Positions 32,502-45,066 of a DNA stretch of 64,000 nucleotides are shown here, piece after piece; the stretch's first letter is position 1; the number at the start of each line of letters is the position of its first letter. Position numbers and translations under genes: made by a program. The stretch comes from Filosporella fistucella (taxonomy: Eukaryota; Ascomycota; Leotiomycetes; Helotiales): assembly GCA_030077755.1 (NCBI GenBank), contig JAQJZZ010000013.1:1612001-1676000 (forward strand), in the 5' to 3' direction. A model generated the notes under the pieces. The model saw nothing but the letters and a program-made list of their open reading frames with translations. It ran no database searches and had not been told where the DNA came from.

Positions 32502-33296
32502 ATGTCCTTCCTACAGAGCGCCACGAGGCTTAGGTCGATTTGTTCAAGTCAGCGGATATTCTTTGGTATCTCAACGATTCGCAGACATAGCTCTGCTCCG
32601 TTGAAGTTAGTTTCAGAGTCGGCTGAGCAGATTGATGCAAAACCGTATGCATTCCGTATAAAAGCCCTCTTCGACAAGCAGTCTAAAGCGCTTAAATTCA
32701 TTGAGGATTCCAAAATAAAGTATTGTGCTTCCAAGCTAGGGGTACGACCAGTACAGGGAAAGTTCTATTATAGACTATTCCTCAATATACCCTCAGAGCA
32801 CGCAGAAAAATGTTCTTCTGCCCTGGAGGAGATCACCTCCCGACGCCCAGCTCCTGAATTCGCACTCGGATCAGCCTTTGCTACCCTAGTCAGAATTCAG
32901 GCGCTAAATAGTAAAGAACAAATCGATATGGCCCTTATTAGTATCCGAATTGAGGGAATTGCTGAGATTCAAGCAGAGATCGAACCGCTTATCAAGGACA
33001 TCGTTCAAGAATCAAGAGACAAAAGATGGGAGCAGAGAAAGGAGGCGTTTAAAAAGAAAGGGAGAAAACTGACGGAAGAGACTCTTAGCACCTTCTCACC
33101 CCGGATCGCGCTATTTTTTACTCTACCACAACATGTGGATCAGATTCTGGCTGAGCTGGAGAATGACAAGAATGATTGGAATCAGGGGAATCAGGGGAAT
33201 CTTTTGACTGCATTAAAAATTGGTTGGCTTTGGCCTCGCAAAAAGTTTCCTGCAGATTGGGAGTCGCAGCATCGGATATTTCCTTTCAAGGGATGA
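32502..33296 (+). CDS. hypothetical protein, probable mitochondrial
   Basis: A single-exon frame of 264 aa from the ATG at 32502 (the frame is open upstream but only from TTG). The N-terminal ~35 residues are rich in Arg, Ser and Ile with no acids (MSFLQSATRLRSICSSQRIF), like a mitochondrial presequence. The middle contains a long Lys/Glu/Arg-rich helix (about 165-205), and the C-terminus has WNQGNQGN and WLWPRKKFPADW. I do not recognise the family. The length, codon evenness and presequence support a real gene. Confidence 0.6.
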   Translation: MSFLQSATRLRSICSSQRIFFGISTIRRHSSAPLKLVSESAEQIDAKPYAFRIKALFDKQSKALKFIEDSKIKYCASKLGVRPVQGKFYYRLFLNIPSEHAEKCSSALEEITSRRPAPEFALGSAFATLVRIQALNSKEQIDMALISIRIEGIAEIQAEIEPLIKDIVQESRDKRWEQRKEAFKKKGRKLTEETLSTFSPRIALFFTLPQHVDQILAELENDKNDWNQGNQGNLLTALKIGWLWPRKKFPADWESQHRIFPFKG

Positions 33297-34718
33297 CGGC
33301 GTCAAATGAGATGGAAAGAGGAGCTCTGAAGTTTGGGCATGACATGATGGGGTGGAGAGAAAGTCGGAGAGATATGGATGGGATGTATTGCATGATAGCA
33401 TCATCAGGTGCGATATAGAGCGTGTGTTCAGCATGTAGGACTAGCCTTTGTGTGTAAGATACCTACAGGAAGGAAATAATGCATAATTGGGTATATCTAT
33501 ACAAGGACAGTAGGAGCTGGATGATTGATCTCAGGAGGCGACTTCCATCCAGGTCAGGCCTAGTTGCCTCAATCCAGCATGGAATTGACGGAGGTCGTAC
33601 TGAACGAGCCATGTTCAATATTTATAAGGCGATGAACCGGATAGCTACTAGAGCCTCAATTTTGGAGCACCAATACTCTCAATTTTGTGCTTCTAGGCTG
33701 CGTAGACAATTGATCAGATGCGACTTTGGCAGCCATTTACTAACTTGCTTGAAAGACGAGAAGTTCAAAGAATTCGGCAAGCACAGAAGTAGTGTCCCAA
33801 GAACCATGACAGTACATTAAGTATCTTGTATTAGAGGATATGGAATTAGCTGCGAAGCTATTGAAACTATATCTTACTATCACGAAATTCGAAGACAAGC
33901 GTAGTGTCACGAACGTGCTAAGGTAACATCCGGGCTCAATTGTTGTGATATGAGATGCCTTCATCTGTGTCATTCTCGTTCCAAGTACGAGCTAGCCAGC
34001 TCGATATTAAATCTCTTTCTCACTTAAAATTAATTATAGTGTCTACTATGAAATCAAAATTCAAGTATCCTCACGAACTCCTCCAACAACTAAATCAACC
34101 CATCAAAACCTTCTTACCGACATCCCCTCCTCTTACCCAATCACTCCACCCTCTATCTCGCTACCCCCCAAACCCAGCTCACCATCCCTGCCTCAAACAT
34201 CGTCATCGCACAGCTTCCCCTGTTCCTTCTCCAAAAGCGGAGTAGCAATGAAAGATGGGATGACACTTGACCATTTTGAGGCTTGAAAAGATCGTCATTG
34301 TGATTTTATTTCCTTGTATTGGTTGTTGTGTTTAGCCAGTATTGGGACAGGTGATGTGTGGTATATAGAGGGAGGGAAGGGGAAGGAGGTTTGAGATGTG
34401 ATTCAGCTACGACCCGATACTTGATTTTGCTTTACCGTACCATTTGAGGTGTGATTCGGATTTTCTTCGATTACGGCAAAGGTGAGGTGATTGATTAATT
34501 GAAAAGAGAACAATCACGCACGCGACGAGTTGGGTTTTTTATTTTAATTGGGAGAGGGATATATATCTCCTTCGACTTGGACTTGGACTTCTTTGCTCTC
34601 GCACACCAGATAAATCTTCGCGCTTCAACCGATCTTCACTTGCGACAATACAACACCGCACCTCGAACTCGCGATACTAAACACACCACCCTCACAACAA
34701 ACACAACTCATACACAAA
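33297..34718. other. intergenic with weak ORF
   Basis: A 113-codon frame with a true ATG lies at 33479-33820 (plus), but it has no recognisable features and I do not call it. The right end (34600-34718) is a CA-rich leader typical of the next gene. Confidence 0.4.
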
Positions 34719-35256
34719 ATGGGTATCCTCAAAGGTGTCGAAATGACATTCGGCTACATTGCGCATTCCATTTACCGCATCATCCAGATCGCGCTCGCGC
34801 TGACAGTTTGCGGCCTGTATGGCGTGGATCTAAACCGCGCGAATAAGCTTGGGAAATACAGTGATGGAAAATGGGTATATCTCCTCTCTCACCCTCCCAC
34901 AAAAATGTTCCAGAATGAAATACTAATATACTCATCAGATCTACGCCGAAATCACCGCCTCCCTCTCCGCCCTCACTGCCCTGCTGTACCTAATCCCCTT
35001 CACCTCCCGCATCCCCTTCGCCTTCATCTGGGACACGATCCTGTTTATCCTCTGGATCGCACTCTTCGGGCTGTTTGGAAATATGTATATTAAGGAACAT
35101 GCTGAAGGAGACTCCGGGGTGCAGAGGATGAAGAATGCGGTTTGGGTTGATTTGGTTAATGCGCTTTTGTGGTTGGGAAGTGCGGTGGGCATGGCGTTTT
35201 ATTGGGTTAAGCATAGGAATAATAGGACCAGGTTTACTGGGCGGGCGACGGTTTAG
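34719..35256 (+). CDS. MARVEL-like four-helix membrane protein
   Basis: Exons 34719..34874 and 34939..35256, with a 64-nt intron (GTATAT...TCATCAG), encode 157 aa. Four hydrophobic helices are visible: about 17-38 (IIQIALALTVCGLYGV), 55-75 (EITASLSALTALLYLIPF), 80-103 (FAFIWDTILFILWIALFGLFG) and 122-143 (VWVDLVNALLWLGSAVGMAFYW). The loop carries acidic residues, and the C-terminal tail is basic (VKHRNNRTRF). The size and layout fit small fungal MARVEL-domain proteins of plasma membrane or vesicle membranes; the specific function is unknown. Confidence 0.8.
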
Positions 35257-38059
35257 AGGGGAGAAATTAGAGAGAGGGAGGGAGTGGTAATGGATGAGGA
35301 TGAGATGAGATATGTTTTTGATACCCGTTTGTGTGCGAGGATGTGGACGAAGTAGGGGAGTAATCCTCGATTTGTCTATCGTTAGAAGGCGGTAGTAGCA
35401 TGATTTTTACGTCTCTCTTATCGTGTTTGTATGCGTCGTTTATACCATTCTGCAAGCGTTGGGGTTAGAGATACCAATACAAATATCAACACCAATATCG
35501 ATTTCTATCATATTCGTATATTATTCTTGAAGGAAGATATTTTACTGGATATGCGGAGGAGGGAAATTTTGTTGATTATCAATGGAATAGTACGCGGAGA
35601 GAAATTGAGTGGTGAGTCGGAGATTTGAGGTTACGAAGTCAGGTATTTCTTCTACGCTCCGTTTTGTATTGATGGGCAAGTGGAAGGTACTCAAGTCGTC
35701 AGATAGGCATATAGGCATATAAATGAACGCTTAGTATACACATTGAACTTCAATTAACATCTATCGATCGTCAGCACTTTTGCCATTCAAGCCCATTTGC
35801 GCCAAAAACGCATCATGCATACATCACGTCCGTGCCAGCCAACGGAGCAACGTCCTCAGAGTTTGGACCCTAGACCTTGTACAGAAAATTTTCAGAAATG
35901 CATATATCATGTAGATCTACGATATATCATGCGCATTAGAGCCTGAGATCACGACATAATAATTCGAAGGCAAGTTCTGTGCGAGCATTTGGATACATAT
36001 GTGATTGTCGAGAGTGTTTCAATAGACAATACGTAGGTATCTAAGGTCGACAAATTATATCATCGTTAGATGATTGAATAGAGTTTTATCAATGCCAGAT
36101 CTACAGACGGAGTACTAATATTATGAGCTAAGAATCAAATCGAGTTTTCAAATTCCCATCTTTAAGCCACTATAAAGTCAAATTATCTGATGCGAGTATC
36201 AACTTGCTTCCAGCTTACCCCGCCTCTCCTTCCTTTCTACCGCCACAACCGCTTTTTTCTCTCTTTCCTTGATGCTACTGGCTCTCGCCACAGTATTAAC
36301 ACCATACTCGCCCATACTACAAGGCTGATCTTCAAGGCTGATCCCAAGGCTCAGTATAAGAATAAGATCTTCGTTGGGTGTATGTCTGTGGTGAGGTGGC
36401 TCAGTGATTCTTTGCTGCCTTAGGATAGATCTACGGGTGAGAAGCTCGAGAAAGGTAAGGATGAGAAGGAGGGGAGGGTGAAACGATGAAGGGTCCACAC
36501 TTGTGATAAGAATGACTAGGATAGGAGAAGATTTGAGGATCATCTTGCAAGCTTTATTTCTTAGAATCGAGGGTTTTATTTTGAGAGGAGTTATGATATT
36601 TGAGGTGGAAAGGTGGCCAATTAGGTATTACTTGAATCATAAAACGAAATTCTATAACCGTAGCGAACTTTTCAAGTTAAGTAGGAGATATCCAAATCAT
36701 TTCTAGACGAAGCTTAATAAGGGTTTAATCGATTAATAGAAGTGGCAAAGTACGAGATTCCGTATACCGAGATACCACGTTCCTCGCCTGCATTCCTATC
36801 GGGACCCACCTCAATGAAGTAATGATGTACATCTTGGCTTGGATCATATCTATGCCTTTCCTGCACGTATCGGAAGAGTAGGATCTGAGGCATAAACCGT
36901 GGCTTTGACATTGATAACTGGAGATTTCAAATGCAAGGTAAAGATCACATTATATAGGAATGCGATGACGCGGATAAGAAAATAAAGAGAAATATTATTG
37001 GTGAGGAAAACGATTTACGATTCTGCCGAGTTAGTAACTCATCACCACCATAATTCATAATACATCCAAGAAAGGGAAAGATGAACCGAGTTTCTTTGTT
37101 TGGTGCGAGGGATTTGATGAGATTTTATGAGGAAAAAAGTGTTGAGTGAAAAGGTTTCAGTTGTCTTGTCTTATATTTATCTCGTTTGATATTACTTTTG
37201 ACATCATCACGACGACATCATCACGGCGACATCATTGCAACACGACACGAGACGACATCATCACCTTAACGGCACAGCGAAAAGCCGTACATGCTACCAG
37301 ACATTCCAAAACGGGACGGGGCAAACGAGTCGCTCGACGACACCATTTACACAACGGGAGAACAATAAGTCGTCCATGAGACCAGATATTCCAAAACGGG
37401 ACGGTGCAAGCAAGTGACTCGACGATATCATCACTATAACGGCATAACAATAAGTCGTCTTTGTACCAAATATTCCTAAACGGGACGGTGCAATTAAGTG
37501 ACTTGACGACATCATCACTATAACGGCATAACAATAAGTCGTCTTTGTGCCAAATATTCCCAAACGGGACGGTGCCAACAAGTAACTCGACATCATCAAT
37601 GTAACGGCATAACAATAAGTCGTCTATGTACCAGATATTCCCAAACGGGACGGTGCAAACAAGTCAGTCGAGACGCCTAGTGAACGAATCGTACCACGCA
37701 CGGAGTTCAAGTCGACTCGCAAATTCCCATCGGAGCAAAGCTTCCTAAGATCGACAGCAACTCGAGCCCACCCTCGCTCATACATCCCACAATTACTACT
37801 CGGCACGGCTTCCGATTTCAAGGACCAGTCACGAAGTCACCATCTCTGCTTCAAACCCCAAACATCAACGGTCGTCGTACCAAACCCTCTACAGACTACC
37901 CTGTAGAACTGCAAACTACCGCATCTGCCACAGCTTATTGACCCTTCACCGCATCATTTGTGATCACGAGCTGTGAAACGACTCTGATCGATCCCTAAGT
38001 TGACCCTTAGTTGTACCCTTACACAAGCTCGACAGGGCAGCACCGATCAGAAAGGAAAC
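35257..38059. other. 2.8-kb intergenic with ~84-bp tandem array
   Basis: No supported gene. Short frames around 36190-36706 and 36714-36911 look like chance. The tandem repeat at 37202-37670 dominates, and the last 400 bases are probably leader of the Ser/Pro-rich protein gene. Confidence 0.5.
37202..37670. repeat. ~84-bp tandem repeat, about 5 units
   Basis: Units marked by CCA(G/A)(A/C)TATTCC.AAACGGGACGG start at 37297, 37382, 37466, 37550 and 37631 (spacing 85, 84, 84, 81). A partial unit (GACGACATCATCAC...) precedes them. Each unit also carries GACGACATCATCACTATAACGGCATAACAATAAGTCGTC-like sequence, here split by changes. The unit length is mostly a multiple of three, and one minus-strand frame (37615-37232) reads through with a 28-residue periodicity. 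Confidence 0.95.
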
Positions 38060-39508
38060 ATGGCAAGTCGATCTTTCAAACCGGCGTCATATCTAGGCAA
38101 CTTGGCATCTGCACCGAGCCCCCGAAGTCGCCCGGCTTTTGCGAGAACCTCGTCGTCAGGAAGTCATGGTAGTGGAGAAGATTGTGGTAATAGGACTGTA
38201 CATTTGGAAAGACAATTGAGACAGATGAGCATTGATAGGGATGATGATTGGGATAATTTGAAGAGTGAACCCAATACTCCGGTCGGGTCAGGTAAGTTTG
38301 AGATGGTTGTTTCTTGGGTTCTTGGGTCGTGGGTTTCTGGGGCGACTTTCATCGTTCAGGGCTTGTCTTTAGTGGACTGGTGCCCCGCCTTCAGTGATGA
38401 TGGGCTCATGGCTTACGGGAGTGGCTACGCTATGAACGCTATGAACGCTGCAAACGCTACCCCGCCGCCACAAAAATGCCACCTACGCCAGGCCAGTACC
38501 CTGTGCTTGGGACCCACGTTAATTCTTCTCCCTGCCTCTTACTCGTACTCGATCGAAAATGGGATATGGATGTGGGTATGATGCGCGCTGCTAACTTTTA
38601 AGTAGTAAACAGTGCCTCCAACAGTGTCGCTTCTTCGTTCTTTCATGATATATCGAAGGATTCTCCCACACGAAAGAGAAGTGATCCTATTCCTATCAAA
38701 TCTCAATCATTGCCAAAGAGATCTTATACGCCATTGTCTGCTAGAGGTGATATATCTGGGTATGTACTAAAAGTCATGAGGGAGGATCCAGCTGACTTGA
38801 TATGATAGTGGATACTTTCCTTTTCATGCTGAACACGATCAAATCGAGAGATATCAACCTCATCCCTTCACCAACCATCGTGCAAAAGCTTCCGAAGACA
38901 TGTCAGCATCGCCAAGTCTTCTTCCATCACCATCTTCAGATACTACACCACGTACTTACGGCTCGTTGTCACCAAACATGTTCGCCCTATCTCCAGCTCC
39001 CGAGTCGATGATGATGACTATGGGTAAATATCATCCTTCGGTTTACAAATCTCCCGCTCCCTCGACAGGTACCACTCCTACTTCTGCTCCACGACTTCTT
39101 CCTCCAACCAGTCTCACTATTCCTCCATTGTCGTCGAAGCGTGGCACAAAGGAGCGACCAGGTCATAAACGACAGTCATCGGATGTGCAGCGACAAATAG
39201 AACAATATCAACGAGATATGGTCGTTCGAGCACGTAGCGCAGCTACTACTACTTCCTCCATGACAGGCCTTCAAAATTCGGAGAGTAGAGCTGAACCAAT
39301 CAGTCCGAGATTGCTACCTGCTGGTAGTCCCGGTCCGATCACACCATTCGAGTTAGAAGAGAGTGCTCGTGAGGGTTATCTCGTCGCCGGTACCAGAGGT
39401 CGAGGAAACAGTCTGATTACCAAAGGACTAGGAGCTGAGTCGCAAAGACAGATGGTAAACCATATGGTCAGCCGAGAGCAGGAAAGATATCAAGAACGAC
39501 GATCTTGA
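38060..39508 (+). CDS. Ser/Pro-rich hypothetical protein
   Basis: Exons 38060..38291, 38606..38759 and 38809..39508 encode 361 aa. Intron 1 (314 nt) is unusually long for this window; intron 2 is 49 nt. Start: ATG of MASRSFKPASYLG. The protein is rich in Ser, Pro and Thr with SP/TP sites (SPSSDTTPRTYGSLSPN, SPGPITPFELEES), which suggests phosphoregulation. A helical segment around VQRQIEQYQRDMVVRARS and a C-terminal EQERYQERRS may be coiled coil. The acceptor at 38605 was preferred over one 6 bases on, because only it keeps the Ser/basic composition. No known domain recognised. Confidence 0.6.
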
Positions 39509-42354
39509 ATGTTCGAGGACTATCAACTGGGCTGAACAAATACTGTATTCCGAATTTCGATTTTCCTTGGGCGCAGCATTTCACCAAGCTTCCGCTTTGG
39601 ACTTGGAACAAACGATTCTACTCTCCGCAACCGATATTTGGAATTATAGCTACCCCACCTGCGTTGCGCTTACTTCTCATCCGGATCTCCACTCTCTACT
39701 CGTCGTCGCCTGGACATATTCCTTGTGGATGGCATGGATCGAACATATGAACACACACGACAGACATCGAACTACCCAAGTGCTGGTGTGGTCTTGATGG
39801 TCGTTCTTGCATGGATGCATTAGGGGGGAGTCGTGGCGTTTGGAGTTAATGAATCAATGATTTTTTTGCTTTTACTTTTCATTCTCTTTTTCACTTCCTT
39901 TTGAAAGATAGGGCATCCGTCGCAAATGGTCATTCTCATTCTAGGTGTTGTCTTTTTCGTTCTTTCTATCGCCACCTTAAGGGGTGTTTTGCATGTAAGG
40001 CATAGAGAAAATTGCATATGGGTGAGAGAGGGAAGATGCCTTGCTTGCGATGATTTCATACTTGCCTACTTCTTAGGATAGGTCTAGATAGAATGAATTA
40101 AACGATCGATCAAATATCTTCTTCTTTTCTAATATTTAATTTTGGTGCGAAGGGTTTGATTTATGCTGATTGTAGCTTGGACTCACAGCAATACAGTGTT
40201 ATCATGAACACTAGCCCATCAAGACAACCCGAGCTTCTTATACACACACCAATACGCTCTCGAAAGATCATTGCAAATCACCGGGAAGGAAATGATCTGT
40301 CTTTATCGGGGGACAAACATAAATACCAATGCTCCGCTGCTGGTTCCTCCCTCACATTTTATTCTCATACCTACCTAAGATAGCCTAGGTAAGTCGAGCT
40401 CAAGCAGATTAACCGACCGCAAAAGGGGTGTGTGTGGGGTTGCATTGCACTACCACTACCTAGGCTTGTCTGAAGTGGAGAGGCGGGTGGGGTGGAGGGT
40501 GTTTAACGAAAAGCTAGAAGCTGGCTCGTGGGGTACTTTTCTTCTTCTAGGTAGCTTACCTTATTCCTTTCATTTTCCATTTTCCATTGGGAGAGGATAG
40601 AGGCTCGAGAAATCATATTCATAACTCTTGGAACTGGATTTCATTGATGATGTGTGTAGGTAAGATTACTTGTGATGAGGAGGGTGGGTGAAGAGGGTGG
40701 GTGATGGGTGATGTGGGAGGCAGATTGAGATATGTAGAGTATATTTGGATGTAGGCACAGGTATGTAAATAAGTAAGTTTAGCTAAGTTGAAGTTTTGAG
40801 TTTAAAGGAAAGATTTTGTTGTATTGTGCTATGCTATGGAGAGTCTGGAACTAGCTAGCAGAGGATAATGGCATCTGCATGAGAGTGTGGTATGGAAGTC
40901 TTCACTTCTTCTCTTCTCTATTCTCTATTTTCTCTTTTCCCCCTCTTCCCTCCTTTTCAATTTGTTAGAGGAGTGGTAAGGAGAGATGGACTGGAATGAA
41001 ACGAGAAGCAGCACCTCCCTAATTCGGAAATGGGAAATACAAACTGTTTCCACCTATGCCTTACCTTCTCCCGCTGAGAAATTCAGAATGAGAGAATTGG
41101 GATGCGTTGTTGAGTTGACCATACTGTTTTGGTGGGTGTGCTGAAAGTGGCGAATGGGCAATGATCTGAAAATCGAAAGGGAAAGGAATTTTTTGAGCTT
41201 TGAAAATTGGGAAATGCGGAAGAGTGTCGAGGCGCAGTATAAGAGCAGCGATGCAGTGGCATAGATTCCGCAGAATCTGATCGGTGTTGAGAGGTATTAA
41301 AGTCCAAAAGAGTCAAAACTTGTATACTGTCTAACCCCGTTACTGTGCTGATTGTTGAGGGTTGAGGTATGCTGCTCTCTTAATGTCGACGTTGAGTGCT
41401 GGTAATGGAAATGAGAATGGAAAAATTGAAAGCTTTTGGCTGATGAGAAGATAGGGGATGGAAACGTGATGTCGAGACTGTGATGACGAGACGGTCGAAC
41501 AGAGCATGAGACGTCGAAGTAAGGGCCGCAAAAGATTTGCTCTGTGATGAGATGCGTTCGAGTCGTAGCAGAGTTGAGGGATTCTCTGGCTTGTTCCAGT
41601 GCTGACGATGAAGAATCCTGGTGCGTTGCCTGGTTGATGATTGTGTTGACGAGTGGAAATGGTATGAAATCTTCGATTGGCCAAAATTGGAAATTGGGAA
41701 CAGGTTGGAGAAGATGAGTGCTGTCTCGTGAGATGCAGATGAGTCTGCAGGGTATGATTGCGACTCAATCCCTGTGGTGCTGGTGTTGCAAACCTTCGGT
41801 AAGCTGCTTTGAAGCCTATCATAAGAATTGAAAGCAGGATCTATTGCTGGCGTCTTCAGACCTCCTTGCCTTCGATTAATCAAGTATCCTGTGTCCAGAT
41901 CGGAGCATCCAAGGGTGGGACAGACATCTGGAGTTTTAGTTGGTCGTTCTTAATGGGAATCATATTCCATGGAGTCATTCATCTTGCAAAGCAGCGAATA
42001 GATTCGTAATGGAAGACAACAAAGGGGTTCATGTTTTTCATGGCAGCTAAGGATTCCATAGTGCCTGCAATGGAGGTCGCTTCAGATTGCACTGCAACAA
42101 AAGCTGCCCTCTGAAATCAAAACCTTTGTGCCTGATACTTCCGTGCTATTCCACCACTCACACAGCAGACTTCCCAATGACTCTATTACTGTTGAAATTC
42201 TCCCCATTACTGTAGCCACAAAAACTCAGAGCAGGGAAACCACCATTCTTACTGCTTTCCCGTTCAGTCTCCTTTCAACCGTTTCATGCACTCGATATTG
42301 GAGGAGATAGAGAGTTAAACTCGTCGTACTGCCTAATACAAATATCCAATTCGT
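39509..42354. other. 2.8-kb intergenic, no supported gene
   Basis: Frames at 39505-39797 (plus) and two overlapping frames at 41883-41340 (minus) are open but low-complexity and contradict each other. Pyrimidine- and purine-rich tracts are frequent (40500-41000). It could hold long untranslated regions or a non-coding transcript, but nothing in the sequence proves it. Confidence 0.4.
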
Positions 42355-43140
42355 TCACACGTGTATACAGACCGCACTTTGCAGCTCAGGATCATCCAAT
42401 TTGGTTGCAACCCCGAAATTGCAATTCAGGCATCTCTCAACAAGTCTGCCATATGTAATGTTCAGCCTTTTGTGCACCGCCTCCCCAAGGCGCCGTGCCG
42501 CTACAAAATCTGTGACTTGATTCAAGATGTCCTCTGCGCCTCTGCTTCTATCGTATAGACTTTGAAATGGAGCATCGTTCGCAAGCTCGATGAGGATGAT
42601 TCCAAGATTGAACAAAGCGGCATTTGCGGCTAGACATGAAGCGTGCAGAGTTCGAGGGATGATTGGGGTTGTTGATGAAGTGGTAGCAACTCGAGTCTCC
42701 ACATAAGGGTGATTGAGGGTTGGTGTAGATATATCCGCAGATTGGTCGTCAAGTAAGTGGACGTCGCTACTGGTCCAAACGCCAGGGAGCCACGGCGTGG
42801 AGTGGAGTCTGAGCACTGCCAATGACAAAATTCTAACCAATTTCAACTTGGCTATCCAATCTTGCACTGTCTGCTCATTCATAGTTCTCTGTAAGATTTC
42901 TTTCAGAGATGACGAGTTTGAAGTTACGGCTTGAGTAATTGCACTTGGATTCGTGTAGAAGAAATGGCGAAAAGTCTTTGTCTTCTCTAAATATCCGACG
43001 TAGGGTTCATTTTGTGACCGTTCTTTATTAAGCCTAGGCAGAGAAGTCCAATTCCCGCATCGTAGAACCCGCTCCTTCGCCTTAATTAACTTGCCCTTAT
43101 CTTCACGACAACCATTACTTCTCAACAAACACGATGTCAA
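42355..43140 (-). pseudogene. truncated DUF7580-type (HeLo-associated) protein gene
   Basis: The minus-strand frame reads SLKEILQR, then RILSLAVLRLHSTPWL, then ALFNLGIILIELANDAPFQSL, then GRLVERCLNCNFG, the conserved order of the fungal DUF7580 kinase-like region usually found behind an N-terminal HeLo-type domain in incompatibility and cell-death proteins. It lacks that N-terminus: there is no ATG before the middle of the domain, and the frame runs straight into the start of the divergent SMI1/KNR4-like gene (7-bp overlap). The C-terminus also stops (SAVCIHV) before the usual QAVYEGVV..PLE tail. I read this as a fragment truncated at both ends. Confidence 0.55.
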
Positions 43141-44723
43141 TCCAACCCAATCGACTTCTCACCTGGCATAAATTGCATTTCAAAGAACGGCAGTTCAAGA
43201 CTCGCAATGACATACTTACCAGCGAGGCTTTTAATTCAGTATCGGCGGACATTCTATCATTCGTATATACGTGCATTATCTCGTCGCAACCCCGCCGCGC
43301 CAATCAAGTCCTAGACAAACTTCTCCGTGTTTCGGAGTTTAAAGCCTCAGATGAAGAGATTCGGACGCTTGAACTATTCTGGGAGGCATCAAAATATAGA
43401 CCCGAGAATGTTCCCTGGGAAAGATTAGGCACCGAAAGCATAAACGAAGCCTGGAAAAGAAGCGACCCAACTCACGCCGAATTCTACGAAACATGGATGA
43501 GGGAGTATGAATTCTTGACAGGCCATCCCGCTATCAGTTCCGATCCACATCAATGGAAACTATCCAATGATGAAAGTGTTCTTGCTACATGTGCTGTACT
43601 TCTCTGTCGTGCAACGGATGGGAATGTGCCAAACCAGGCTGACCTCGAAGAAGGGTTTGTGGCTTTGGAAAAATTGCTTTTCAATTTACCTACGCATTCG
43701 AAGACCTTGTACTCTCACACTCACCTCATGCATATATATTTCATACTTGCATTTCATCTCCGGCGTCCACAGAAAGCGCGACAACTCCTCCAAATAGCTT
43801 TCTTGGAATCTTTTCTGGACGATGCTCTGCTTTTCGCCGTCCCAGCTTTCTATACTGGAGATGCTTCAAATGAAGACGAGCCACTCAATCATGTATCCGC
43901 CGAAGACATGAAGGTGGCTGCAGATGACATTTGCTCAGCACTCGCCACTCGTGCTGAAAAGGGCAGACAGGAACCACTAGCAAATGTTACTATGGCTGAA
44001 CTGCTCAGTCGTTTTAGCGAAGCTGCTTTTCTCGTACGGAATAGAGCATATATGAGAAGTGGCATCAAGTCGTCTTCTGAAATTCTCAAGCCACCAATCA
44101 CCGCTTCTCAGATTCTTGAACTAGAGACGAAACTTGGTCCCCTCCCAGAGGACGTCAAGGAAATGGCTCTCATCGCCGATGGATTTACCGGGAGAGGCTA
44201 TATCGCAAACGGAGGCTGGCTCGGGATCCAAAGTCTAAATAAAGTACCTGTGGAAGAATACGAAATTGATTTGGGTTATGAAGCTCCGCCTCTCATATAC
44301 ACAGAGCAAAGAACAAACGAGGATGGGACGGTCTATGATCATGTTATCAGAACCGAGTACGGGATTCCACTTAGCCAAGGAGGCTCTCCGAAACAAGACT
44401 TCGGCCACATATTTCATTATTATAGTCCGGATTACGAATATCAGCATATTCTTTGTCCAACCGAGACGTGGAAGAAGATTCAAGAGGCGAAAATGGAGGA
44501 TTATAAGGAGGGGGAGTACAGATATTTTAACTTTCGGTTGAGGAATGATGGAGGCAACAGACTTTATACCAGTGTGAGGCAGTTCCTCGCAGAGGAGACG
44601 CAAAGTTTGGAAACTGCTATCGCGATTGGAAAGAAGACTCCAGGAGGTTATGCAGATGAAGACGGATTCGACGATGACGGATTCGATGATGACGATGAGG
44701 ATGACGACAGTGATGGCTATTGA
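43134..44723 (+). CDS. SMI1/KNR4 (SUKH) domain protein
   Basis: A single exon of 529 aa from the ATG at 43134. Residues ~1-310 are helical and repeat-like (KARQLLQIAFLESFLDD). Residues ~320-495 form a SMI1/KNR4 domain: ITASQILELETKLGPLPEDVKEMALIADGFTG, then GGWLGIQSLN, then FGHIFHYYSPDYEYQHILCP. The tail is almost purely Asp/Gly/Tyr (the last ~22 residues). SMI1/KNR4 proteins coordinate cell-wall synthesis with signalling in yeast, but the architecture here, with a large N-terminal helical region, matches a separate fungal group whose role is not defined. It is cytosolic by composition. Confidence 0.85.
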   Translation: MSIQPNRLLTWHKLHFKERQFKTRNDILTSEAFNSVSADILSFVYTCIISSQPRRANQVLDKLLRVSEFKASDEEIRTLELFWEASKYRPENVPWERLGTESINEAWKRSDPTHAEFYETWMREYEFLTGHPAISSDPHQWKLSNDESVLATCAVLLCRATDGNVPNQADLEEGFVALEKLLFNLPTHSKTLYSHTHLMHIYFILAFHLRRPQKARQLLQIAFLESFLDDALLFAVPAFYTGDASNEDEPLNHVSAEDMKVAADDICSALATRAEKGRQEPLANVTMAELLSRFSEAAFLVRNRAYMRSGIKSSSEILKPPITASQILELETKLGPLPEDVKEMALIADGFTGRGYIANGGWLGIQSLNKVPVEEYEIDLGYEAPPLIYTEQRTNEDGTVYDHVIRTEYGIPLSQGGSPKQDFGHIFHYYSPDYEYQHILCPTETWKKIQEAKMEDYKEGEYRYFNFRLRNDGGNRLYTSVRQFLAEETQSLETAIAIGKKTPGGYADEDGFDDDGFDDDDEDDDSDGY

Positions 44724-45066
44724 GAAAGCGAGTTGGCATAGTAAAAAGAAACGCGCGAAAAGTGCGTCCAGCACCTATAGTGTGAATGTCTTCAGAGCTT
44801 CAAGGAGAAAGGCTTTTAAACAAGGCCAGCGAAGCCATTTGGGACAAATGTGTCTTCCGGAGTATCTTACATTACATCCATAGAAATTTAGGTGTTCTCT
44901 TGTTGGTCTTTGCAGAGGCGCTTCGAATCTGTTTTTATTCCATTTCTCTCAAATCTGTATTATAACCTATCTTCTTTTGCTCCGATAGAAATCACAGCTT
45001 CGACTCCAATTTCATACTATTATCGTTAGCTTCTCATTTATTTCATTCATTTTGAATTTTTCAGAC
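44724..45066. other. intergenic between convergent genes
   Basis: 343 bases; 3' regions of both neighbours, T-rich. No gene. Confidence 0.6.

Noticed and set aside
33479..33820. 113-codon frame with true ATG
   Set aside because: It has no recognisable domain or conserved composition, and the length is compatible with chance.
41340..41883. Two overlapping minus-strand frames of 160 and 167 codons
   Set aside because: They use different frames over the same bases and are low-complexity. Neither has a domain.
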